Positions 25,768-32,359 of a stretch of 58,877 bases of DNA are shown piece after piece. Under the pieces are notes generated by a model that saw only the letters and a program-made list of their open reading frames with translations, was not told the origin of the DNA and did no database searches. A program made the translations under genes and the position numbers. The stretch comes from a virus: positions 1 through 58,877 of IMG/VR virus record IMGVR_UViG_3300024229_000994, one strand, 5' to 3'. Position 1 is the first letter of the stretch. Every line of letters begins with the position of its first letter.

Positions 25768-25795
25768 TTGATTTTTCAAGTACTTAATTTATAAT
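25768..25795 (+). promoter_or_regulatory. Sigma70-like promoter of the PD-(D/E)XK nuclease
   Basis: TTGATT-16-TATAAT followed by 7 bases and the ATG at 25803. Confidence 0.65.
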
Positions 25796-25802
25796 ATATC
25801 GT

Positions 25803-26486
25803 ATGATAGTTTTTAACGAGGAAGAGCATACCTATATAGATACCGAAACAGGCAAGAAGCTTATATCTGCAACTACCTTGATTGGTAAGTATAAGCCGCG
25901 ATTTGATAAGATTGGTAATGCTACACGTGTTGCGAAAAGAGAAGGAGTGACTGTAGATTTCATACTCGAAGAATGGGAAGCAGAAAAGAATAGAGCTTGT
26001 GATTACGGTACACATGTGCATAAGGTAATGGAAGATTTTCTCGGTGAAGGTATTGAAGAGTCAGAATATGAACAGCTATACTCATCATATAAAAAATGGG
26101 AGCATATATTTAAAAAGTTTCCGGCACTCACATGTGAGATGAGACTTAATAATATTGATCTGAATATTGCCGGTACGGCGGATTTAGTATACGAGAATAA
26201 AGACTACTTTTATATCGGAGATTTTAAAACGAATAAAGCTTTTAGATTTTATAGTGAGTATAATGAGTTTTTTAAGAAACCAGTAGACCATCTAGGGGTA
26301 TGTGAATTTAATACATACTCATTGCAGCTCTCACTATATGCATATCTATACGAATTAAGCAGTGGAAAAAAATGCAGCGGTTTAGTTATCTTCTATAAAA
26401 ATAACGACGCTTGGTATCCAATTCGTTTAAACTATATGAAGAAGGAGATTATTGCTCTAATTGAAGATTACAATAATCCCAGTTAA
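25803..26486 (+). CDS. PD-(D/E)XK nuclease (RecB/Cas4-like)
   Basis: The 227-residue protein has the RecB-type nuclease set: His in THVHK (about 71-73), Glu in CEMRL (112), Asp in AGTADLVY (127), and GDFKTNK (139-145) with Asp 140 and Lys 142. Members degrade or trim DNA ends. With an early-type promoter it probably acts in recombination or host DNA breakdown. Its 3' end converges with and overlaps the superoxide dismutase gene by 38 bases. Confidence 0.8.
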   Translation: MIVFNEEEHTYIDTETGKKLISATTLIGKYKPRFDKIGNATRVAKREGVTVDFILEEWEAEKNRACDYGTHVHKVMEDFLGEGIEESEYEQLYSSYKKWEHIFKKFPALTCEMRLNNIDLNIAGTADLVYENKDYFYIGDFKTNKAFRFYSEYNEFFKKPVDHLGVCEFNTYSLQLSLYAYLYELSSGKKCSGLVIFYKNNDAWYPIRLNYMKKEIIALIEDYNNPS

Positions 26487-27069
26487 CAATTTTTAAGAAT
26501 TGCTTGATATACTTTTCTCGATCCGGTCCGTACTTCTTATAATATGCATGCTCCCATACATCAATTCCTAAGATAGGAGTACCTTGATCAAACATAAGCG
26601 GGTTATCTTGTTTGTCTGTCTGTACAATTTTTAATGTATTACCCCTCTTGACGAGCCATACCCACCCTGAACCGAAGTGTGATTTAGCTTGTTCTGTAAA
26701 TTCTTTATAGAAGCTCTCTACTGTTTTATACTTCTTTTCGATAGCATCTTTTATATTGCCTCTAATTGGATGTCTATTAGGCGTCATCATATTCCAGAAA
26801 AGTTGATGATTATAAGCTCCTCCTGCATTATTACGAACAGCGGCTTTTTTATTACCGGCCTTTTTAATTAATTCTTCTAAAGGAGGCTGTGATACACCTA
26901 CAGCATTATTTAATTTTTGTACATAACCCTTATAATGCTTATTATAGTGGAGCTTCATTGTCTCCTCATCAATATAAGGTTCTAACGCATTAAATGCGTA
27001 TGGTAGTTTTACTGGCTTATAACCGCCTACCTCTTCTAGAATTAAATCTGCTAACTTATCATAGTTCAT
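26449..27069 (-). CDS. sodA: Mn-type superoxide dismutase with capsid-targeting-like leader
   Basis: Residues 20-206 are a complete Fe/Mn superoxide dismutase, converting superoxide to hydrogen peroxide and oxygen. All metal ligands are present: His 41, His 88, Asp 170 and His 174 (DVWEHAYY). Gly 84 and Gln 154 match the Mn-type arrangement. Ordinary family members start close to the KLPYAF strand; here about 19 extra residues precede it (MNYDKLADLILEEVGGYKP), with L-I-L-E-E at 9-13, fitting the I/L-x-E cleavage rule of T4 capsid leaders. It is the third gene of a late operon after Nudix and a small basic protein, with ATGA overlaps. Packaging in the head and injection is inferred. Confidence 0.93.
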   Translation of the reverse strand: MNYDKLADLILEEVGGYKPVKLPYAFNALEPYIDEETMKLHYNKHYKGYVQKLNNAVGVSQPPLEELIKKAGNKKAAVRNNAGGAYNHQLFWNMMTPNRHPIRGNIKDAIEKKYKTVESFYKEFTEQAKSHFGSGWVWLVKRGNTLKIVQTDKQDNPLMFDQGTPILGIDVWEHAYYKKYGPDREKYIKQFLKIVNWDYCNLQLEQ

Positions 27070-27266
27070 TTCTTACCACCTTTCATATTTGCACACCAAT
27101 GGTACATCTTACCTTTTTCACCACCGTATTTTTTAGCTTTTTTACGGAGTTCGGTAACCGAACCTTTACAACTAGCTCCGGCTCTCTTAACTCTACCTGG
27201 TTTACTCTTACCCTTCTTTTTACCATCGGCATAGTTTTCTGAAAAAAATTGTATAAATGAATTCAT
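27066..27266 (-). CDS. Small basic Cys-containing protein with leader-like N-terminus
   Basis: The 66-residue protein begins MNSFIQFFSENYADG, similar to the other leaders, although its cleavage site would be F-S-E rather than I/L-x-E. The rest is very Lys/Gly-rich with two cysteines and a C-terminal MKGGKK. It is related in style to the basic proteins at 43375-45130. Coupled by ATGA overlaps to Nudix upstream and superoxide dismutase downstream. A DNA-binding head protein is inferred. Confidence 0.6.
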   Translation of the reverse strand: MNSFIQFFSENYADGKKKGKSKPGRVKRAGASCKGSVTELRKKAKKYGGEKGKMYHWCANMKGGKK

Positions 27267-27652
27267 TTTTTAAGGAAGAGTAAGTCTTTGTAAGCTTTTT
27301 TACTTAGTCTCAAGCTATATACCATATTTATATCAACGAACCTAAAGCCTACATGCTCGTGACTTAATTTTATAAATCTCGATTTAAGTTTACTGTAAAA
27401 AATTACTCTTTTCGGTTTTTTGCTGAGAATACGCACTGGTACCATATCTACTCCGGTCTCTTCTTTAAATTCACGCTTTGCGCCAGTTAATATATCCTCG
27501 CCTACTTTGATATGACCGCCTGGTAATTCATACGTGCCATCTTTATTCTGTAGGAGTAATAATTTACCCATGTAAATTGCTATAGTTTTCGCTGAAATAC
27601 TCGAATCATTCGCTGAACGTTCGCTTTCTTTAGTAAAATTAGGTGGAGACAT
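27263..27652 (-). CDS. Nudix hydrolase
   Basis: The 129-residue protein has a complete Nudix box G-x5-E-x7-R-E-x2-E-E-x-G at residues 46-67. Nudix enzymes cleave nucleoside diphosphates linked to another group, such as oxidised nucleotides, NADH, ADP-ribose or mRNA caps. Its 18-residue N-terminal tail lacks an I/L-x-E site. It heads the late operon containing superoxide dismutase, so a shared oxidative-damage role (for example oxidised dNTP clean-up) is attractive but unproven. Confidence 0.85.
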   Translation of the reverse strand: MSPPNFTKESERSANDSSISAKTIAIYMGKLLLLQNKDGTYELPGGHIKVGEDILTGAKREFKEETGVDMVPVRILSKKPKRVIFYSKLKSRFIKLSHEHVGFRFVDINMVYSLRLSKKAYKDLLFLKK

Positions 27653-27657
27653 ATAAG

Positions 27658-27665
27658 TATTTATA
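27658..27665 (-). promoter_or_regulatory. T4-late-type promoter TATAAATA (Nudix-SOD operon)
   Basis: Perfect octamer 5 bases upstream of the Nudix ATG. It overlaps a perfect octamer on the other strand. Confidence 0.7.
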
Positions 27666-27669
27666 AATA
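27662..27669 (+). promoter_or_regulatory. T4-late-type promoter TATAAATA (holin-like gene)
   Basis: Perfect octamer 8 bases upstream of the ATG at 27678; the two divergent late boxes share four bases. Confidence 0.6.
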
Positions 27670-27677
27670 TTTATGAC

Positions 27678-28160
27678 ATGTTTGGACTTATTACAATGTT
27701 ACTTACAACGCTCGGTGCAACGGGTATGGGCTCGATGCTCAAGATTGTCGGTGGTCTCTTCGCAGGTATATCAGACGCTAAAGACTCTAAAGCTAAAAGA
27801 GAGCTTATTAGAGATATGCAAATGCAAAAAGCAGATCTCGAATTTCAAAAAGCTGTTTTTGGTGAAATGGATAAAGATACATCTGCTTTTACCCGTGGTA
27901 CTCGCAGGCTCATTGCTCTTATCGGGATGTGTAACTTTTTCGTCATCTCAGTCCTCTGCACCCTCTGGCCAGGAGTTGAGCTCGTTACCTTTACCCCTCC
28001 CGAAAACAAAGAGTCGTTCAAAATCCTCTGGGGATTGGTTTCTTTCCCCTCAGGAGCAGACATTACCACCTCAATTACGACAGGGCACATTGCTTTGGTC
28101 TCAATCGCCACTTTGGGAGCGATAATTGGTTTCTACTTTACACCAGGAGGTAAGAGATGA
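27678..28160 (+). CDS. Holin-like three-span membrane protein
   Basis: The 160-residue protein has an N-terminal hydrophobic segment (about 1-30), a charged helix (31-78) and two further membrane spans (about 79-100 and 133-154), with a basic C-terminus. This is the layout of 3-TM phage holins (PF11351 type), which open the inner membrane at lysis. Its second half is visibly richer in G and C than the surrounding genome. A second open frame inside it encodes a lipoprotein-like product. Followed by two more single-span proteins in the same direction. Confidence 0.6.
   Translation: MFGLITMLLTTLGATGMGSMLKIVGGLFAGISDAKDSKAKRELIRDMQMQKADLEFQKAVFGEMDKDTSAFTRGTRRLIALIGMCNFFVISVLCTLWPGVELVTFTPPENKESFKILWGLVSFPSGADITTSITTGHIALVSIATLGAIIGFYFTPGGKR
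27862..28125 (+). CDS. Embedded Rz1-like outer-membrane lipoprotein in another frame
   Basis: Inside the holin-like gene, in a different frame, a GTG at 27862 opens an 87-codon frame. It encodes a lysine-containing N-terminus, a hydrophobic run and a consensus lipobox LSGC with Cys at residue 23, followed by a Ser/Pro-rich short mature chain. This is the exact plan of Rz1-type o-spanins, which are classically nested out of frame in another lysis gene. The frame extends upstream to 27673, but the signal-peptide start fits GTG 27862 best. No clear i-spanin (Rz) partner was identified; the anchored coiled-coil proteins just downstream are candidates. Confidence 0.5.
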   Translation: MKWIKIHLLLPVVLAGSLLLSGCVTFSSSQSSAPSGQELSSLPLPLPKTKSRSKSSGDWFLSPQEQTLPPQLRQGTLLWSQSPLWER

Positions 28161-28441
28161 TAGGTGATATATTGACATTTATTGAAAAAGTTGGTTTACC
28201 TATTACAGCTGCATTAGCTGTTGGTTGGTTTTTATTTATAATTCTTAAGTTTATTTTAGCTCAAGTAAATAGTAGGATTTCAGGTTTAGGTAACTCTTTA
28301 TTATCTTTAGAAAATAAAGTTGATGTAATGAATAATGATATTGTGAAAATTGACGCTCTTTTTTCTAGTGCATTTAATGTTGAACCAAACCTTGATCGCA
28401 TTGCAGCGAGCGAAGGTAAAGAAGATTGTAGAGACGATTAA
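28157..28441 (+). CDS. Single-span membrane protein (lysis/spanin-like candidate)
   Basis: The 94-residue protein has one membrane helix (about 13-34) followed by a heptad-like stretch (VNSRISGLGNSLLSLENKV) and an acidic tail. It overlaps the holin-like gene by 4 bases and is similar in plan to the next gene. N-terminal anchor plus periplasmic coiled coil fits an i-spanin or holin accessory protein, on context only. Confidence 0.5.
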   Translation: MIGDILTFIEKVGLPITAALAVGWFLFIILKFILAQVNSRISGLGNSLLSLENKVDVMNNDIVKIDALFSSAFNVEPNLDRIAASEGKEDCRDD

Positions 28442-28443
28442 TT

Positions 28444-28740
28444 ATGAGTGGTTACGAATTTTCACACTGGGCTGATATTATAACAAAATTTGGATTCCCT
28501 GTTATTGCTTTAATAGGTTTAGGTTCATTTATATGGTATATTTGGAAATGGGTAACTAAACAAGTTAATCCTTCTCTAGATAAAGCTGGAGCTTCTCTAG
28601 GTAAACTTAAAAAACAAATACAAGCTCTAGATAATGATATGATAAGACTGGATATGAAATTAAAAATATTAATTCAAGAACGTCATATTATAGATAAAAA
28701 TAGAAAAGAACTTATATCAGAGAAAGAAAAACCCTACTAA
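28444..28740 (+). CDS. Single-span membrane protein, paralogue of the preceding gene
   Basis: The 98-residue protein shares the I-x-K-x-G-x-P-I/V opening, the single helix (about 15-34) and the coiled-coil region (LGKLKKQIQALDNDMIRLD) with the product of 28157-28441, so the pair probably arose by duplication. It is two bases downstream. Possible i-spanin or holin accessory; no enzymatic motif. Confidence 0.5.
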   Translation: MSGYEFSHWADIITKFGFPVIALIGLGSFIWYIWKWVTKQVNPSLDKAGASLGKLKKQIQALDNDMIRLDMKLKILIQERHIIDKNRKELISEKEKPY

Positions 28741-28784
28741 CCGCAGCTAGTAGGGGACTTAGATACTCCAAGAGACAATCTAAG
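28731..28784. other. Two adjacent hairpins between convergent genes
   Basis: CCCTACTA (28732-28739) pairs with TAGTAGGG (28748-28755) and includes the stop codon of the upstream gene. Seven bases CTTAGAT (28758-28764) pair with ATCTAAG (28778-28784). There is no T-run, so this is not a standard terminator. It may be a transcript-end stabiliser or structured RNA. Confidence 0.45.
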
Positions 28785-28798
28785 GGGTGAAAAAGTAA

Positions 28799-29005
28799 TT
28801 ATTTTTTAGCAGCAGGTTTTCTACCTCTCTTAATAGCTGGCTTCTTCTGCTTAGCTTTAAACTCTGCAAGTTCCGCCTCCGCTTTAGCAGCTAATTCCTT
28901 TGCTTCTTGAACTACTTTGTTAACTTCTTCTAGGTTGTTACGCGTAACTAAAGCACCGGTGATGATACCAGCTACAAAAACAACAATATATGTTAGTATT
29001 TCCAT
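28799..29005 (-). CDS. Small membrane-anchored protein with H1-like basic tail
   Basis: The 68-residue protein has one N-terminal membrane span (about 3-20), an Ala/Glu/Lys coiled-coil helix (25-52) and a Lys/Arg/Pro/Ala tail (AIKRGRKPAAKK) like histone H1 tails. A membrane tether for DNA is possible. A TTAAATA late-like box lies 8 bases before the ATG. Confidence 0.5.
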   Translation of the reverse strand: MEILTYIVVFVAGIITGALVTRNNLEEVNKVVQEAKELAAKAEAELAEFKAKQKKPAIKRGRKPAAKK

Positions 29006-29042
29006 AAGACAATTATTTAATCAAAATATAACCATGTTCAAC

Positions 29043-29050
29043 AATAAATA
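29043..29050 (+). promoter_or_regulatory. T4-late-type promoter AATAAATA
   Basis: Exactly 5 bases upstream of the ATG at 29056. Confidence 0.6.
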
Positions 29051-29055
29051 TTAAT

Positions 29056-29295
29056 ATGGACAACACACAATTAAAAAAACTTTCTAAAATTGAATTAGAG
29101 GAATTAGGTAGAACAAAAGGTATTGAATTGGATAGAAGATCTAATAAAAAAACATTAATAGCTCAGATATCCAGTTTATTGAAAAGGAAACCCTCAACAA
29201 CATCTAAAGCAGCTAGTTCATCTAAACCTGTTAAGTCATCTGCAACCCCAGCATCGCGCGGATTTCGTGTAAGTCCTGGTAAATCTAACGCATAG
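29056..29295 (+). CDS. Small SAP/HeH-like DNA-binding protein
   Basis: Residues 4-42 of this 79-residue protein form a helix-extension-helix pattern (LKKLSKIELEELGRTKGIEL followed by KKTLIAQISSLL) typical of SAP or Rho-N DNA/RNA-binding modules. A Ser/Lys/Ala-rich disordered tail follows. Late promoter suggests a DNA-associated virion or packaging role. Confidence 0.55.
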   Translation: MDNTQLKKLSKIELEELGRTKGIELDRRSNKKTLIAQISSLLKRKPSTTSKAASSSKPVKSSATPASRGFRVSPGKSNA

Positions 29296-29298
29296 TTT

Positions 29299-29306
29299 AT
29301 TAAATA
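29299..29306 (+). promoter_or_regulatory. Late-type promoter ATTAAATA
   Basis: Exactly 5 bases upstream of the ATG at 29312. Confidence 0.5.
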
Positions 29307-29311
29307 ATAAT

Positions 29312-29656
29312 ATGAGCAATCTTTCTTTTAATAACGAACTTCTTTTTGGTGGCGGGTCTGTAACTGACGGCGTTTCAGGTATAGCTGGTACTAATACATC
29401 TAAAATTCTTTATAACGCTAATGATAAGGGTACTGACACTACTGTCGTTACAACATCTGCTACATTAAATGGTACTGAGTATGAAATCGATATATTCGCT
29501 GGTTATAACGGTAGTACTTTAGCTATTATTGATAAAGATCGCTTTTCAACACAATTTGTTTTTGCATCAGGCGCATCAACTCAAACAGAAACAGCTTCTG
29601 GGTTTATTTCAGTAAGCCCTTCATTGCGTAGATTATATACGCTCGGTTACGTTTAA
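29312..29656 (+). CDS. Hypothetical virion-type protein
   Basis: The 114-residue protein is Gly/Ser/Thr-rich and beta-strand-rich, resembling small tail or decoration proteins. No family recognised. It has a late-type promoter and is followed by a bidirectional terminator. Confidence 0.5.
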   Translation: MSNLSFNNELLFGGGSVTDGVSGIAGTNTSKILYNANDKGTDTTVVTTSATLNGTEYEIDIFAGYNGSTLAIIDKDRFSTQFVFASGASTQTETASGFISVSPSLRRLYTLGYV

Positions 29657-29674
29657 AAAATAATTTATAAACAT

Positions 29675-29713
29675 TAAAAAAGCCGTAATTAAATTTAATT
29701 ACGGCTTTTTTTT
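29675..29713. terminator. Bidirectional Rho-independent terminator
   Basis: A perfect A/T-rich inverted repeat with GC ends (29681-29706, AGCCGTAATT arms) is flanked by A-run and T-run, so it can work for the gene ending at 29656 and for queE ending at 29763. Confidence 0.85.
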
Positions 29714-29762
29714 ACTTTTTAGATTTTGAATCGCTCGTCTTCCAGTAATACTCACTCACAAT

Positions 29763-30509
29763 CTAGACTTTAAGGGCCATATCCCAGATTACTAATTGTA
29801 GTCTCGGGCTAAACTTAAGTGTATGTTTTTTACATAACTCAGCTACCATTGCAGATTTAGCAGTGTGCTCTTCCCTACTACCACAGCAAGGCATTAACCA
29901 AACTCTTTCACGGCTAACTAAACCATTATCAATATATTTTTCAAATAGTTCCTTCTCATCATCTTCATTATTAATAACAAATTTAAAGCAAGAACCTAAT
30001 TCATTATGATACTTTAACACATCAGGTTTATACCTACGCTTTTCCGGATCGCCGTTATTACTCATCTTCGGAGATACAGTAAACGTCGCTCTATATATTG
30101 AGGACCATTCCGGTAAAGGCATTAAAGATCCATTTGTTTCGAAGTCAATACGCGGGCAAAAACTGAACCTTTCCATAAAGGATACTAACCATTCTATAAG
30201 TCGCTTCTGTTGCAGCAACGGTTCTCCGCCGGTAATCTTAAGAATTGCACCGTCCTTAAGATTCTTAACGAACCCGTTATTCTCATAGAAATTATTGAGC
30301 TCATCATATGTATATCGGTTCTTCACAGACCATGAAACAAACGAATCGCATCCATGCGGTGAATCTTCGGATGCAAAGCCTTGACATGTAAGGTTACACA
30401 TAGCAAGTCTCATAAAAACAGAAGGTTCACCAATGAATTTACCTTCACCTTCTACAGTATAAAAGACGTGATCATCGCTAAGAGATAGCGTTTTATTTAG
30501 ATTAGACAT
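29763..30509 (-). CDS. queE: 7-carboxy-7-deazaguanine synthase-like radical SAM enzyme
   Basis: The 248-residue protein matches QueE, which converts carboxy-tetrahydropterin to 7-carboxy-7-deazaguanine (CDG). It has a VFYTVEGEGKFIGEPSVFMR opening, a radical-SAM cluster segment, GGEP at 94-97 and a late SPK-type motif (VSPKM). The cluster cysteines are unusual: Cys 38, Cys 42 and Cys 54, i.e. CX3CX11C with a loop before the last GCDS, instead of CX3CX2C. Other QueE enzymes with enlarged cluster loops exist. A TTGATA-16-TATAAT promoter ends 6 bases before the ATG. It supplies the base inserted by the DpdA-like enzyme. Confidence 0.85.
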   Translation of the reverse strand: MSNLNKTLSLSDDHVFYTVEGEGKFIGEPSVFMRLAMCNLTCQGFASEDSPHGCDSFVSWSVKNRYTYDELNNFYENNGFVKNLKDGAILKITGGEPLLQQKRLIEWLVSFMERFSFCPRIDFETNGSLMPLPEWSSIYRATFTVSPKMSNNGDPEKRRYKPDVLKYHNELGSCFKFVINNEDDEKELFEKYIDNGLVSRERVWLMPCCGSREEHTAKSAMVAELCKKHTLKFSPRLQLVIWDMALKV

Positions 30510-30515
30510 ACATTA

Positions 30516-30543
30516 ATTATATATATGTTCCGTCGCGTATCAA
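30516..30543 (-). promoter_or_regulatory. Sigma70-like promoter of queE
   Basis: TTGATA-16-TATAAT on the minus strand, 6 bases before the ATG at 30509. Confidence 0.7.
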
Positions 30544-30578
30544 GCAGTAATATTATATTTATTCAAAAACATACAATT

Positions 30579-30590
30579 TTACACGTGTAA
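30579..30590. promoter_or_regulatory. 12-bp perfect palindrome between queE and phoH
   Basis: TTACACGTGTAA reads the same on both strands and lies between the divergent queE and phoH genes, a position suited to an operator. Confidence 0.3.
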
Positions 30591-30623
30591 TTTATCATGT
30601 ATATACGTATTAAATATATGTAT

Positions 30624-31397
30624 ATGTCAACAAAAACTAGTACTCGAAAGAGTACAAAAGCCGCGAAAAGACAACCCGTAAATAAATCAGAACTTGTTTT
30701 TGATAATAGAGTCGCGATGCCAGGTGATGACTGGGATCTAGATTTTAAAATCAAACAAGATTATGATCTAACTGAGAGGCAACAAGCCTTCTTTAATACA
30801 GCATTACAGCAGCAAACGCGAATGTGTATTGTAGATGGACCAGCTGGTACAGCTAAAACATATATAGCAGTATTAGCAGCATTAAAGTTGCTTCATAATA
30901 GACAGATAGATAATATTGTATATATTAGATCAATTGTGGAGAGTGCCTCCAGAAGTATGGGAGCTCTACCAGGTGAATTGGAAGATAAATTCGCACCATG
31001 GTCTATGCCTCTTATTGATAAGTTAGACGAGATACTAGTAGGTAATACTAGTAACAATCTAATGTCTAAGGGGTATATTAGATGTATACCAGTTAATTTT
31101 ACAAGAGGTCTAACATTTAAGAATGCTTGCGTTATTATTGACGAAGCTCAAAATATGACTAATTCTGAATTAACTACTATTTTAACTCGATTCGGTCAAG
31201 ATAGTAAATATCTAGTCGTCGGTGACACGTATCAAGCAGATATCGGTGAAAAGAGTGGGTTCGCTGGAATATATAAAGCTTTCGATGCGGATATCTGCAG
31301 TGAAAATAATATCAATACCTTTAAATTTGACGGTGACGATATTGTTCGAAGTGAAATCTTAAAGTTTATCGTCGAGAGACTGCACACCATTAAGTAG
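30624..31397 (+). CDS. phoH: PhoH-like P-loop ATPase
   Basis: The protein (257 residues from ATG 30624; 266 from 30597) has a Lys/Thr-rich N-terminal tail and a PhoH ATPase domain with Walker A GPAGTAKT, an IRSIVE block and Walker B VIIDEAQN. PhoH proteins are common in marine phages. Proposed roles include RNA handling and phosphate-stress response, not settled. Start choice is uncertain because ATG codons at 30597, 30618 and 30624 are all in frame; a TTAAATA late-like box lies 7 bases before 30624. It converges with the small gene ending at 31359, overlapping by 39 bases. Confidence 0.85.
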   Translation: MSTKTSTRKSTKAAKRQPVNKSELVFDNRVAMPGDDWDLDFKIKQDYDLTERQQAFFNTALQQQTRMCIVDGPAGTAKTYIAVLAALKLLHNRQIDNIVYIRSIVESASRSMGALPGELEDKFAPWSMPLIDKLDEILVGNTSNNLMSKGYIRCIPVNFTRGLTFKNACVIIDEAQNMTNSELTTILTRFGQDSKYLVVGDTYQADIGEKSGFAGIYKAFDADICSENNINTFKFDGDDIVRSEILKFIVERLHTIK

Positions 31398-31631
31398 CTC
31401 TTTCATCGCTTGCTCAAGCCCGACCGGTTGAATTTCCTGTACCGGTTCGGGCTTTTGCTCATTCTTAATTTCAGTTGGTGGAGTTACTGCATGTTGCATT
31501 TTTGCAAATACATTATTTTCTAACTCGACTGATTTTGGATCTCTCTCTCGTGTTGTAGGTATACCACCGGTAGCTCCATTAGAGTGAATAGGTGCTTTGG
31601 ATATGCCTTGGTATATATCACCTAAATTCAT
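31359..31631 (-). CDS. Small hypothetical protein downstream of queD
   Basis: The 90-residue protein is Pro/Glu/Asn-rich and probably disordered with a C-terminal helix (LEQAMKELLNGVQ). It starts 3 bases after the queD stop, so it is probably co-transcribed with queD, and overlaps phoH at its 3' end. No function recognised. Confidence 0.5.
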   Translation of the reverse strand: MNLGDIYQGISKAPIHSNGATGGIPTTRERDPKSVELENNVFAKMQHAVTPPTEIKNEQKPEPVQEIQPVGLEQAMKELLNGVQSLDDKL

Positions 31632-31633
31632 TA

Positions 31634-32245
31634 TTAATTACCCCATGATGTACCGCCAAATAAATTACCCATACCAGTAGTAACTTTACTATTAAGTGGT
31701 GGAATTTTTGGTTTATCTTGAGGAATTTCAGTAACTGTATTTTCTACAACTGCAGTTACATTTTCTTTCTCTGTATTATCTTGAATCTGTAGCGTAATAT
31801 CACCGAGACTCTCTTCATAAATTGCACTATTCCCTTCATGCTCCCAGACCTCTACTTTGATAACTCTTACACGGTTATTTGTTTGTTCGGTTACAAATTT
31901 ATTTGTTGTTTCATAAACCCATTCAGCAGTTCTTTCAATACCGACGCCTTTCTCAGCAATGCGAAGATCAATCATACCCTTATCAGACATCAACTTAAAT
32001 GTATCCAATTCAGGATCATCAGCAGCTACTACAGTTGTATGATCGAATTGCTTTTCTAAAAGTTTTTTAATTTCTCTACAACCACCGAAATCATAAATCC
32101 AATTCTTATCATCTAATTGATCTGCTGTAAACCATAACTTACATTGCAATCTATAACCATGAATTAACTTGCAATGACTATCTGCTCTCCATTGACGAAA
32201 AGCTGTACTACCCATAGGAATAATCTTCGTTGAAATATATCTCAT
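31634..32245 (-). CDS. queD: 6-carboxytetrahydropterin synthase-like protein, divergent
   Basis: The first 150 residues match the QueD/6-pyruvoyl-tetrahydropterin synthase fold, which makes carboxy-tetrahydropterin for preQ0 synthesis. The active-site Cys 25 is in SHCKLIHGY (23-31), FDHTT at 67-71 holds the catalytic Asp-His pair, and VWEHE holds the substrate Glu. The usual HGH zinc pair reads HGY and the first zinc His of FSAAH is not in its normal place, so metal binding differs from E. coli. About 50 extra disordered residues end the protein. Promoter TTGATT-16-CATAAT ends 6 bases before the ATG. Confidence 0.8.
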   Translation of the reverse strand: MRYISTKIIPMGSTAFRQWRADSHCKLIHGYRLQCKLWFTADQLDDKNWIYDFGGCREIKKLLEKQFDHTTVVAADDPELDTFKLMSDKGMIDLRIAEKGVGIERTAEWVYETTNKFVTEQTNNRVRVIKVEVWEHEGNSAIYEESLGDITLQIQDNTEKENVTAVVENTVTEIPQDKPKIPPLNSKVTTGMGNLFGGTSWGN

Positions 32246-32251
32246 ATTATT

Positions 32252-32279
32252 ATTATGAAGTATATATCATGATAATCAA
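32252..32279 (-). promoter_or_regulatory. Sigma70-like promoter of queD
   Basis: TTGATT-16-CATAAT on the minus strand, 6 bases before the ATG at 32245. Confidence 0.6.
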
Positions 32280-32359
32280 CTTTTTTTATGATAAGAGTTG
32301 ATTTATATTTTTAACCTATTAAAATACCTTTAGGTGGAAGGGAGGAGGAGATCATTCAG

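Noticed and set aside
26994-27242. Hydrophobic 82-codon frame on the plus strand
   Set aside because: Antisense of the superoxide dismutase and Lys-rich gene; no promoter and strong real genes opposite.
27673-27861. Upstream extension of the nested lipoprotein frame
   Set aside because: It places about 63 charged residues before the signal peptide, which would prevent export; GTG 27862 is the sensible start.
27845-28111. 88-codon frame on the minus strand inside the holin-like gene
   Set aside because: It lacks a signal, motif or promoter; the long frame is a by-product of the stop-poor, GC-richer segment.
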